Origin: an uncultured Collinsella sp.
GTDB lineage: Bacteria > Actinomycetota > Coriobacteriia > Coriobacteriales > Coriobacteriaceae
Length of the DNA: 12,769 nucleotides
Direction of reading: 5' to 3'
NCBI GenBank assembly: GCA_900549025.1
Contig: URMZ01000038.1
Location: 1-12,769, forward strand
Part shown: positions 1 to 6,520 of the stretch, piece by piece
How positions within the stretch are numbered: position 1 is the first letter of the stretch
Layout: each line of letters starts with the position of its first letter
Translations under genes and position numbers: made by a program
The notes under the pieces: generated by a model
What the model saw: only the letters and a program-made list of their open reading frames with translations
Told to the model about the DNA's origin: nothing
The model's database searches: none

Positions 1-151
1 TGGTCATGCCCGACGATTGAACGTCAGATTGCCGCTTAGGGGCGTTTGCAGCGTCAATTGGTTAGGCATAGACCTGATGGTCATGCCTCGCCTTTTGAAT
101 GACAAATTGTCGCTCTGGGCGGCGCGCAGCGTCGACCCGTTAGGCGAAGAC
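1..151. repeat. Imperfect tandem direct repeat, two units of about 74 bp at a 77-bp period
   Basis: Positions 1-73 and 78-151 align along their whole length with one single-base gap and about 53 identical positions of 74 (counted by eye). Both units begin TGGTCATGCC. Shared blocks include GCAGCGTC near the middle and GTTAGGC near the end. The second unit runs into proB: the proB stop codon (140-142) and its last codons are part of the repeat, and the first unit has a matching TAA at the equivalent place. The second unit holds a short palindrome, GACAAATTGTC, that is degraded in the first. The array is cut by the window edge, so more units may follow. Function is unknown; a dispersed intergenic element or a duplication of the proB 3' flank are both possible. 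Confidence 0.7.
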
Positions 152-1267
152 GATCAAATTATCTCGGTGGATCGCGGGCTTCTCGGCCAGGTCTGCCAGC
201 AGGCGGTTGCTGGCAATCTGGTCTTGGCGGCGACCGGCAGCAAGTTCCAGCACGTCCGAATCGGCCTCGGCGATACCGCGGGCGACGACCATACCGCTCG
301 GATCGCACACATCGAGCACATCGCCCTCGGCAAACTGGCCATCGACTTCGCGAATACCCACCGCAAGCAAGGAAGAGCCACGGCTAACCAGCGCCTTCGC
401 AGCACCATCATCAACCGTCACCGACCCATGTGCCTTGTCGCCCAGCGCGATCCACAGTTTGCGGGGTGCGATGTCCAGACGCTCCGCCGGCGGATCGAAC
501 AGCGTGCCCACGCTCTCGCCGCGGGCGAGGCGCACGAGCGCATCGGGCTCCTCGCCCGAGCAAATCACGCTCTGAATGCCCGCCGTCATCAGGATGCGGC
601 TCGCGCGGATCTTGGTAATCATGCCGCCCGTGCCCACCGATGTGGAAGAATCGCCCGCCGAGGCAATAATCTTGGCATCGATCTTATGCACGACAGGAAC
701 AAACTCGGCCGTGGGGTCCTCATGCGGATTGGCAGTATAGAGACCATCGATGTCCGAGAGCGTCACGCACAGATCGGCAGATACCAGGCAGCTCACGAGC
801 GCCGCCAGTGTGTCGTTGTCGCCAAACTTGATCTCGTCGACGGTAACGGTGTCGTTCTCGTTGACGACCGGCACCACGCCCAGCTCCACCAGACGCAGCA
901 GGGCGTCGCGCGCGTGCAGGTAGGACGTGCGACGCGCCGTGTCGTGACGCGTGAGCAGCACGAGCGAGGTGAGCAGGTCGCGCGCATGGAACTCCTCGTC
1001 GTAGGCCGACGAGATGATGCACTGACCAGCCGAGGCGCAGGCCTGCAGGCTCGGAAGGTCGCCGACCGGCTTGCGGTCGAAGCCCAACACGGGATAGCCA
1101 CAGGCAATAGCGCCCGAGCTCACCACGACCAGACGCCAGCCGAGCTTGCGCAGCGCTGCGGCCTGATCGGCAAGCCCGCCGATAAAGGCGCGGTTGACCT
1201 TGCCGTCGGCGCCCACCACCGTGGACGAACCGATCTTTACCACCATCGTTTTATAAGAAGTCGTCAT
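140..1267 (-). CDS. proB: Glutamate 5-kinase (ProB) with C-terminal PUA domain
   Basis: This enzyme phosphorylates L-glutamate with ATP to gamma-glutamyl phosphate, the first committed step of proline synthesis, in the cytoplasm. The 375-residue product has the usual family length. The amino-acid kinase domain shows KIGSS at residues 11-15, VSSGAI at 49-54, NENDTV at 136-141, FGDNDTL at 148-154 and LSDIDGLY at 170-177. GTGGM followed by TK comes just after residue 210. A PUA domain fills roughly residues 275-365, the layout of the E. coli type whose kinase is feedback-inhibited by proline. The start at 1267 has no good Shine-Dalgarno sequence, and the ATG seven codons in is equally possible. 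The gene lies 80 bases downstream of pncB in the same direction and may share its transcript. No proA partner is visible; it could lie beyond the left edge. Confidence 0.95.
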   Translation of the reverse strand: MTTSYKTMVVKIGSSTVVGADGKVNRAFIGGLADQAAALRKLGWRLVVVSSGAIACGYPVLGFDRKPVGDLPSLQACASAGQCIISSAYDEEFHARDLLTSLVLLTRHDTARRTSYLHARDALLRLVELGVVPVVNENDTVTVDEIKFGDNDTLAALVSCLVSADLCVTLSDIDGLYTANPHEDPTAEFVPVVHKIDAKIIASAGDSSTSVGTGGMITKIRASRILMTAGIQSVICSGEEPDALVRLARGESVGTLFDPPAERLDIAPRKLWIALGDKAHGSVTVDDGAAKALVSRGSSLLAVGIREVDGQFAEGDVLDVCDPSGMVVARGIAEADSDVLELAAGRRQDQIASNRLLADLAEKPAIHRDNLIVFA

Positions 1268-1347
1268 ACGTCAAACCAATCGACTGTTCAGCGAACGGGC
1301 GAACGGGCGAGCGAGAAAATGATACGTTTTCCTCCGTCGCATGCGGA

Positions 1348-2853
1348 TCATTTTGCCCAGGGGAAAGCCGAGGCCGCGGCCATATTCTTGCGCACGAGCT
1401 CGTCGCGCACCTGGGCCAGGCCCTGTTCCATACCCACCACGTAGGTCTGCGGATACAGGAAGCGCTTGAAAGCCGCATCCAGATGATCGAGCGCCCAAGC
1501 ACAGCGCTCGCGCGCGTCCTTGATGCTCTCACGCGGAGCCACCGCGCTGCCATCGCGCACGATCGGCACCAGCAGCTCGCGATACTCAAGCTCCGACACA
1601 TCGGTCACCAGAGCGGCATCGTTCACGGCCACGAGGGTATTGCCACGCGCGGCGCCCTCCCCCGCCAGATGGTCCTCGTCGTAGATCATGTCGCAGACCG
1701 GGCCGCCAAAGCCGTCGTAATAACGGCGCACGCGCTGCACGCCCGGGATCGTGCGCTTGTAGGGCTGCTCGGAGAGCTTGACCACCGGCGTCCACGGGTC
1801 GGCCTCGCTCGCACGGCGGGCGGAAAGCTTGTACACGCCGCCCAGCGCCGGCTGGTCGTAGCAGGTCGCGAGCTTGGTGCCCACGCCAAAACTATCGATG
1901 GGCGCGCCCTGGTCGAGCAGCGACTGAATCGTGTACTCATCCAGATCGTTAGAAACCGAGATCCCCACATAGGACAGGCCCTCAGCATCAAAACGGCCGC
2001 GGACATACTTGGAGAGCTTGGCGAGGTCGCCCGAGTCAATGCGAATAGCCGACAGGCGCTCGCCCGCCACCTCCATCTCCTTGGCAACCGTAATGGCATG
2101 CTCGCAGCCCTCGCGCACATCGTAGGTGTCGATGAGCAGCGTGCAGTTCTTGGGGCTCGACTTGGCAAAGGCGCGGAAGGCCTCGAGCTCGGAATCGAAG
2201 CTCATCACCCAGCTGTGCGCATGCGTGCCAAAGACGGGAATACCGTAGCGGCGGCCGGCGAGCACATTGGACGTAGAGGAGCAGCCGGCGACGTAGCTCG
2301 CGCGCGCAACGGCCAGGCCGCCATCGGGACCCTGGGCTCGGCGCAGGCCAAACTCGGCCACGGGACGGCCGTCCGCCGCCAGCACCACTCGCGCCGTCTT
2401 GGTGGCGACAAGTGTCTGGAACCCGACGATGTTGAGCAGCGCCGTCTCAAGCAGCTGGCACTCGAGCGCAGGACCGGTGACGCGCACCATGGGCTCGCGT
2501 GGAAAGACGAGCTCGCCCTCGGGGACGGCGTCGATATTTACATGCGCACGAAAATCGCGCAGGTAGTCGAGGAATGCGGACTTGAACATCGCGCCGCCGG
2601 CCGGGGCCTCAAGCGATGCGAGGTAGTCGATATCCTCGGGCGTAAAGCGCAGATTCTCGACTAGCTCGGGCAGCTCGGCGGTGCCGCACATGACGGCATA
2701 GGCGCTGCCAAAGGGATGGTCGCGGTAAAACGCGGTAAAACAACCCTGCTCATTGGCCTTGCCGCTCTCCCACAGGCCCTGGGCCATAGTGAGTTCGTAC
2801 AGATCGGTGAGCATTGCGATGTCGGTGGGATGAGAGATATCGGTCAAAGCCAT
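1348..2853 (-). CDS. pncB: Nicotinate phosphoribosyltransferase
   Basis: This enzyme joins nicotinate to PRPP to give nicotinate mononucleotide, the entry to NAD by the Preiss-Handler salvage route. The 501-residue product has the length of the longer bacterial form. It opens with the family signature TDLYELTMAQ at residues 16-25. GTHAHSWVMSF lies near residues 209-219 and holds the histidine region typical of the family. IRIDSGDL near residue 270 is the phosphate-binding segment, and GVGTKL follows. The frame is open 19 codons further upstream, but the ATG at 2853 has AAAGG about nine bases before it and matches the family N terminus, so I place the start there. It follows the small membrane-protein gene by 84 bases and precedes proB; no terminator separates it from proB. 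Confidence 0.95.
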   Translation of the reverse strand: MALTDISHPTDIAMLTDLYELTMAQGLWESGKANEQGCFTAFYRDHPFGSAYAVMCGTAELPELVENLRFTPEDIDYLASLEAPAGGAMFKSAFLDYLRDFRAHVNIDAVPEGELVFPREPMVRVTGPALECQLLETALLNIVGFQTLVATKTARVVLAADGRPVAEFGLRRAQGPDGGLAVARASYVAGCSSTSNVLAGRRYGIPVFGTHAHSWVMSFDSELEAFRAFAKSSPKNCTLLIDTYDVREGCEHAITVAKEMEVAGERLSAIRIDSGDLAKLSKYVRGRFDAEGLSYVGISVSNDLDEYTIQSLLDQGAPIDSFGVGTKLATCYDQPALGGVYKLSARRASEADPWTPVVKLSEQPYKRTIPGVQRVRRYYDGFGGPVCDMIYDEDHLAGEGAARGNTLVAVNDAALVTDVSELEYRELLVPIVRDGSAVAPRESIKDARERCAWALDHLDAAFKRFLYPQTYVVGMEQGLAQVRDELVRKNMAAASAFPWAK

Positions 2854-2937
2854 GGGGCGACCTTTCGGATGTGTGGTGCAGAATTTGAGGGTTGGACGAG
2901 AGCAGAGCATGCGGACATGACGCCCGATGCAAATCGG

Positions 2938-3396
2938 TTAGAGCAGGCCCATGCTGGTCAGGATCGTGTAGCCCATAAAGATGACAAACGCGATGAGGGC
3001 AAGGACAATGATGATTTTTTGAGCCGGCGCCATGCCAGGGATCTCGTTCTCGCCCGTAGGTTCCTTGGAGGTAACCATGCGCTGGGCAAAGGTCATCTCG
3101 TCACGGCTCGGCTTGGGCTCGACGGACTTAAGACGAGCGGCCTTTTTAGGCTGAGGTTTGGGCGCGGCAGGTGCAGGCTTCGCAGCAGCGGGCTTGGGTG
3201 CGGGCGCGGGCTTGCGCTCGGATGCGGCGTTCGAGGCGACCTCCTCGGCCTTCGCACGCTCGGCGCGCAGGGCAGCCAGCTCCTCACGCTCGCGACGGGC
3301 CTCTTCCCGAGCCTCGCGGCGGGCCTTCTCAGCGCGGAGCTCTTCCAACTCGGCGCGCTCCTCGGCAGACAGTGGTTGGGACTCAAGCTCGGCCAT
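2938..3396 (-). CDS. Small coiled-coil, tail-anchored membrane protein of unknown function
   Basis: The 152-residue product is not one I recognise. Residues 1-60 are densely charged, with repeated Glu-Ala-Arg heptad-like stretches that predict a long coiled coil. Residues 60-92 form an Ala/Pro/Lys-rich linker of low complexity. Residues 93-123 are a short polar segment. Residues 127-147, which include IIIVLALIAFVIF, form one hydrophobic helix four residues from the C terminus. With no signal peptide, this suggests a tail-anchored inner-membrane protein with a cytoplasmic coiled coil. AAAGGG about eight bases before the ATG supports the start. The gene begins only 20 bases past the terminator of the tRNA-Ala gene, so it may depend on read-through of the tRNA promoter. 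Low-complexity Ala/Lys content makes homology-based naming unsafe. Confidence 0.75.
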   Translation of the reverse strand: MAELESQPLSAEERAELEELRAEKARREAREEARREREELAALRAERAKAEEVASNAASERKPAPAPKPAAAKPAPAAPKPQPKKAARLKSVEPKPSRDEMTFAQRMVTSKEPTGENEIPGMAPAQKIIIVLALIAFVIFMGYTILTSMGLL

Positions 3397-3415
3397 AGTT
3401 CAGCCCTTTCTTTTT

Positions 3416-3447
3416 AAAAAAAGCCGCCGACACAATGTCAGCGGCTT
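3416..3447 (-). terminator. Intrinsic terminator after tRNA-Ala
   Basis: On the minus strand a stem AAGCCGC/GCGGCTT is extended by an inner TGTC/GACA helix across one mismatch, with a three-base loop, and is followed by seven T residues. It lies 14 bases past the 3' end of the tRNA and just before the ribosome binding site of the next gene. Confidence 0.85.
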
Positions 3448-3461
3448 ATCAAATCCAAGGG

Positions 3462-3534
3462 TGGAGACGAAGGGAGTCGAACCCTCGGCCTCTGCCATGC
3501 GACGGCAGCGCTCTCCCAACTGAGCTACGTCCCC
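3462..3534 (-). tRNA. tRNA-Ala, anticodon CGC
   Basis: The 73-nt cloverleaf folds fully by eye. The acceptor is GGGGACG with CGTCTCC (one G-U pair). The D-arm is GCTC-AGTTGGGA-GAGC. The anticodon stem is CTGCC/GGCAG, with loop GTCGCAT placing T at 33 and CGC at 34-36 (genomic 3499-3501). The T-arm has the usual TTCGACT loop. The anticodon reads GCG, alanine. The discriminator base is A and the genome continues CCC, so the final A of CCA is not encoded and must be added. The gene has its own promoter immediately upstream and a terminator downstream. Confidence 0.96.
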
Positions 3535-3547
3535 AGGACAAGTTGAT

Positions 3548-3575
3548 ATTTTACCTACGGCTCGCCAACTGTCAA
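3548..3575 (-). promoter_or_regulatory. Sigma-70-type promoter of tRNA-Ala
   Basis: On the minus strand a perfect -35 box TTGACA (3570-3575) and a -10 box TAAAAT (3548-3553) are 16 bases apart. Transcription would begin near 3541, leaving a leader of about seven bases before the tRNA, as is usual for stable RNA genes. Confidence 0.75.
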
Positions 3576-3638
3576 CGCCCAATACCCAGTCTTTTTGGGA
3601 CGGGGCTGTTTTGGCTACTTTTCGAACGTCCGAGCCAC

Positions 3639-3677
3639 CCGATGATTTTTTAATCCCCGTCCTAGAAAAATCATCGG
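3639..3677 (-). repeat. Perfect 12-bp inverted repeat behind the radical SAM gene
   Basis: CCGATGATTTTT (3639-3650) and AAAAATCATCGG (3666-3677) are exact complements around a 15-base loop. On the minus strand the hairpin begins nine bases past the stop codon of the radical SAM gene and is a likely 3'-end structure or weak terminator, although its T-run lies inside the stem instead of after it. Eight loop bases, CCCCGTCC at 3655-3662, are also complementary to GGACGGGG at 3598-3605, so a pseudoknot is possible. Confidence 0.5.
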
Positions 3678-3685
3678 CAAACGCG

Positions 3686-4624
3686 CTACTTTGCACTAGT
3701 AAGAACACCGGTAGTGTCGAACGCCGGGGTGAAGCTCTCGTCTACCGCTCCGCCTTCTTGCCAGAACATCGTCGTAAAGCCCAGGTCGTCGGCATGGTCG
3801 AGCACCTGCTCGTACTCCTCGCGCGTCACGGCGCGTGCCAACTCGCCGCGTTGCTCGCGCATGAGCGCATTGGGCGTGTACTGGTTCATGACCGAAATCG
3901 GCACGTCGCCCACCGTCTGCCACACCAGGTCCAGCACGCGGCACGAATCGTCCGCATGTCCCGGCAGCACTAGGTGACGCACGATGATGCCGCGCTTCAT
4001 GAGCCCCTCGTCGTCCACCAGCTCTCCCCCGCGGCGCTCGACCTCGCGCGCCATCTGTGCCAGGCCAGACACGGCTACACGCGGGTAATCCTGAATATGA
4101 GAAAGTGACTGAGCAAGCTCGGCATCAGCATATTTAAAGTCGGTGAGCCACACATCAACCAGGTCACCCAGGGCAGCAACGGCACTCGCCCGCTCATAGC
4201 CGCTCGTGTTGTAGACGATCGGGATGTCCAGCCCGCGCTCCCGCGCTGCGGCAATCGCGGACGGCAGCAGGTGAGCATAATGCGTCGCAGTCACCAGGTT
4301 GATGTTGTTGGCACCCTGGTCCTGAAGCTCCAGCATAATCTCGACCAAACGCTGGGGCGTAATCTCAAGACCGAAATTGCCCGTCGAAATCTCGTGGTTT
4401 TGGCAGTAGACGCATTTGAGCGAACAGCCGCTAAAGAAAATCGTGCCCGAGCCGGCCTCACCCGAGATGGGCGGCTCCTCCCACATATGAAGCGCCGCGC
4501 GGGCGACCTTAAGCGTGTCGTCGGCGCCGCACACGCCACGCGCGCCCTCGTCGCGTGCCGCGCCGCAACGGCGTGGACACAAATGGCAGGCGGGCGAAAA
4601 AAGTTCGGTCAACGACGTCGGCAT
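3686..4624 (-). CDS. Radical SAM protein of the PflX type (COG1313), related to pyruvate formate-lyase activating enzymes
   Basis: The 312-residue product carries the radical SAM cluster motif CSLKCVYC (Cys 67, 71, 74), which binds a [4Fe-4S] cluster and S-adenosylmethionine. It is preceded by EEPPISGEAGSGTIFFSGC, the typical PflX lead-in. Four more cysteines near the N terminus (13, 16, 20, 32, in CHLCPRRCG and VCG) are a conserved family feature that may hold zinc or a second cluster. NINLVTATHY and VYNTSGYE, further on, are also family hallmarks. The true substrate of this family is not established, so glycyl-radical enzyme activation is inference from homology only. The frame opens five codons earlier with a TTG, but GGAG nine bases before the ATG at 4624 favours that start. 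No glycyl-radical enzyme gene is nearby. The gene stands alone and is divergent from the small-RNA region. Confidence 0.88.
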   Translation of the reverse strand: MPTSLTELFSPACHLCPRRCGAARDEGARGVCGADDTLKVARAALHMWEEPPISGEAGSGTIFFSGCSLKCVYCQNHEISTGNFGLEITPQRLVEIMLELQDQGANNINLVTATHYAHLLPSAIAAARERGLDIPIVYNTSGYERASAVAALGDLVDVWLTDFKYADAELAQSLSHIQDYPRVAVSGLAQMAREVERRGGELVDDEGLMKRGIIVRHLVLPGHADDSCRVLDLVWQTVGDVPISVMNQYTPNALMREQRGELARAVTREEYEQVLDHADDLGFTTMFWQEGGAVDESFTPAFDTTGVLTSAK

Positions 4625-4774
4625 AAAAACATGCTCCAAAACAACGATTCAGCAGCTCAAACGTAAAGGCCCGGACCGCACAGACGGCCCCAAGCCCAAG
4701 GCGCCGTAATCGTCCGACACGATTTTTGTAATGTCAAGACTGGAATCAACAAAGTGCCGCTTTATGATGTAGGT

Positions 4775-4919
4775 ATTCCGCCCCCCGCGGAGCAACTGGG
4801 TGAACCGTCGCGTTTATTTAGGGAGCCCACACAGTCGTACTTAGTACAGGTATCCTTCGTTGTTAAGGACGCTGGAACAGTCGATGAGGGCACCCACCTG
4901 TTTTAGGTGGGTTCATTTT
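4775..4919 (+). ncRNA. Probable independent small structured RNA, class unassigned (6S- or 6C-like possible)
   Basis: No credible reading frame fills this stretch, yet it has the parts of a small-RNA gene. A -10 box TATGAT lies at 4763-4768, though I see no strong -35. A hairpin TCCGC/GCGGA with an all-C loop follows at once, giving six consecutive C bases. Other short helices are GTAC-TTA-GTAC, TCCTT/AAGGA inside CAG/CTG, and GCCC with GGGC closing the centre. An intrinsic terminator ends it. The C-only loop recalls the actinobacterial 6C RNA, but only one such hairpin is present. A promoter-proximal, terminator-closed RNA of this size could also be a divergent 6S RNA. Neither assignment is secure. 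It might instead be a leader that ends before the downstream transferase gene. The exact 5' end is inferred. Confidence 0.55.
4892..4919 (+). terminator. Intrinsic terminator of the small RNA
   Basis: A perfect 8-bp stem ACCCACCT/AGGTGGGT closes a GTTTT loop and is followed by TCATTTTC. The T-tract is interrupted, so strength is moderate. Confidence 0.7.
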
Positions 4920-5160
4920 CGTAACGTGGGGGGTGGTTTTCTTTTGCCGATTTTGCCAAAAATTGCCATCGCGGATCCCGTATGACGCCCAACGGTACTC
5001 GGCAGAACCCCCGCCAACATCCCAATATCTGGTAAGCGCGTGATAATCGCACGGCACAAACCCCCGCACCCCCCTCGGTCGAGTATCATGGGTCAGCTAT
5101 GCCCTTTTGCGCGTAGCGCCCTTTGACCTTTTCCTTCGACGCTTGGCGGTTTTTTGATTC
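4920..5160. other. Intergenic stretch upstream of the sugar-phosphate transferase gene
   Basis: I find no gene here. It holds a G6 run at 4928-4933, complementary to the C6 run in the small RNA, and C-rich tracts near 5061-5077. Neither a convincing promoter nor a strong ribosome binding site for the following gene is visible; TATCAT near 5084 is the best -10-like hexamer. Confidence 0.4.
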
Positions 5161-6360
5161 ATGGCTTCATCCACGAGCTTCATACCGTACTTATGCGTGG
5201 CGGCCGCTGCCTTTATCACGACCTTTCTCACGGTACCCCTGGTCAAGCGCCTGGCAATCAAGCTCGACGCCGTCGACTATCCCTCCAAGCGCCGTATCAA
5301 CACTAAGCCCATCCCACGCATGGGCGGCACCGCGGTCTTTTTGGGCCTCGTCGTCGCCTGCATTGTGCAGATCCTAGGCACCTGGTACCTGGGCTGGCCG
5401 CCCGTTTTGGTGCCTCATCCCCTCTTGCACATCAGCTACCCCATACTGGCGCTTTCTTTTACCGTCATCTTTGCGACCGGCGCAATCGACGACGTCTACC
5501 AGCTCAAGCCCAAGCAAAAGCTGACCGGTCAGGTCCTCGCCGCGCTCATCGCCTGCGTGGGCGGCCTGCGCATCGGCGTCATCGTCAACCCGTTTGCCCC
5601 TGGCGATATCATGCTTGGCTGGCTCGCCTACCCCATCACCGTGGTCTACCTGGTGGCGTTCACCAACATCATCAACCTCATCGACGGCCTCGACGGCCTG
5701 GCCACGGGCATTTGCGGCATCGCATCGTTCACCATGTTCACGATGGCCATGCTTTCGGGCCGCATCGACGCCGCTGCGCTCTCCATCGCGCTCTTTGGCT
5801 CGTGCGTGGCTTTTCTGCATTACAACTTCAACCCCGCGAGCATCTTCTTGGGCGACTCGGGGTCGCTGCTGTTGGGCTTCGCCTTGGGCTCCATCTCGCT
5901 GCTTAACGTGAGCCGCACCGCCGCGCTCACCTCGCTCATCATCCCGCTCATCGTGGCAGGCGTGCCCATCATCGACACGTTCAGCGCCATCGTGCGTCGC
6001 AAGCGCGCCCACATTAGCATCGGACAGGCCGACAAGGGCCACATCCACCACCGCCTGATCCAAGAGGGTTACAACCAAAAGCAGGCCGTGCTGCTCATCT
6101 ACGCCTGGTGCATCATGCTTTCGGCCGGCGCCGCCGCGATCAATCAGGTCGAGGTGCCCACGCGCGTGCTCATCTTCGTCGTGCTCGCCATTGGCTCGGC
6201 CGCCTTCGCCAAGCACCTGCACCTATTTGAGCCCGTCCTGCGCCACCATTACAACAAGCGCACACACGAAGACGAGCTGGTAACCCCCGACGACCCCGCC
6301 TTTAAACAGGAGGAGCAGGCAGCCGAGGAGCGCAAAGAGGAGCGCCACCACAGGCGCTAG
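5161..6360 (+). CDS. WecA/TagO-type undecaprenyl-phosphate N-acetylaminosugar 1-phosphate transferase
   Basis: This polytopic membrane enzyme moves a sugar 1-phosphate, usually GlcNAc-1-phosphate from UDP-GlcNAc, onto undecaprenyl phosphate. That starts synthesis of wall teichoic acids, arabinogalactan-like or other surface glycopolymers. The 399-residue product is a chain of hydrophobic segments with the family motifs in order: KPIPRMGGTA at 49-58, the Mg-binding DD at 110-111, NLIDGLDGLATG at 172-183, FLGDSGS at 229-235, and HIHHRL at 294-299. The HIHHRL motif separates WecA/TagO relatives from MraY. A charged tail follows residue 365. A stop codon lies two codons before the ATG, so this is the first possible start, although its ribosome binding site is weak (GGCGG, 13 bases away). 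The donor sugar cannot be told from sequence. The neighbours do not form a glycan cluster. Confidence 0.92.
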   Translation: MASSTSFIPYLCVAAAAFITTFLTVPLVKRLAIKLDAVDYPSKRRINTKPIPRMGGTAVFLGLVVACIVQILGTWYLGWPPVLVPHPLLHISYPILALSFTVIFATGAIDDVYQLKPKQKLTGQVLAALIACVGGLRIGVIVNPFAPGDIMLGWLAYPITVVYLVAFTNIINLIDGLDGLATGICGIASFTMFTMAMLSGRIDAAALSIALFGSCVAFLHYNFNPASIFLGDSGSLLLGFALGSISLLNVSRTAALTSLIIPLIVAGVPIIDTFSAIVRRKRAHISIGQADKGHIHHRLIQEGYNQKQAVLLIYAWCIMLSAGAAAINQVEVPTRVLIFVVLAIGSAAFAKHLHLFEPVLRHHYNKRTHEDELVTPDDPAFKQEEQAAEERKEERHHRR

Positions 6361-6421
6361 GGTTAGCCACCGAGGATGTGCCCAGGTGCCGCTGGTCAAG
6401 CGCAGCCGCGCTGCACCCATC

Positions 6422-6460
6422 GCGTAAGCCGCCTCTCTCCCGTCCCTCTCCTGCTTACGC
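6422..6460 (+). repeat. 8-bp inverted repeat around a pyrimidine-only-like loop, between the transferase gene and trpS
   Basis: GCGTAAGC (6422-6429) and GCTTACGC (6453-6460) pair exactly around a loop of 23 bases that is almost all C and T. It has no T-tract, so it is not a classic terminator. The pyrimidine-rich loop could suit Rho loading, or the site could be an upstream control element of trpS. Confidence 0.35.
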
Positions 6461-6520
6461 CCCACCCCTTTCAATAAACGCGTTATCATCTTGACCAATA
6501 CGCATACGTTAGGAGCAATC

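Noticed and set aside
1251..1300. Peptide GLTYDDFL resembling the start of IMP dehydrogenase
   Set aside because: It ends in a stop at once, has no start codon behind a ribosome binding site, and overlaps the proB start in another frame; a chance match.
17..1444. 475-codon plus-strand open frame opposite proB
   Set aside because: It is rich in Arg, His and Ala, matches no family, and mirrors proB, whose motifs are intact. GC-rich third positions create such antisense frames.
1483..2664. 393-codon plus-strand open frame opposite pncB
   Set aside because: Antisense shadow of a conserved gene with no ribosome binding site or recognisable domain.
3686..4624. Classical pyruvate formate-lyase activating enzyme (PflA)
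   Set aside because: The N-terminal cysteine cluster and EEPPISG lead-in are of the PflX type, and no glycyl-radical enzyme is adjacent.
4708..4725. AATCGT/ACGATT hairpin followed by T residues as a terminator
   Set aside because: Only six weak pairs and no plus-strand gene upstream for it to serve.
5374..6222. 282-codon minus-strand open frame opposite the WecA/TagO-type gene
   Set aside because: Asp/Glu/His/Gly-rich composition with no hydrophobic core; shadow of the membrane protein.
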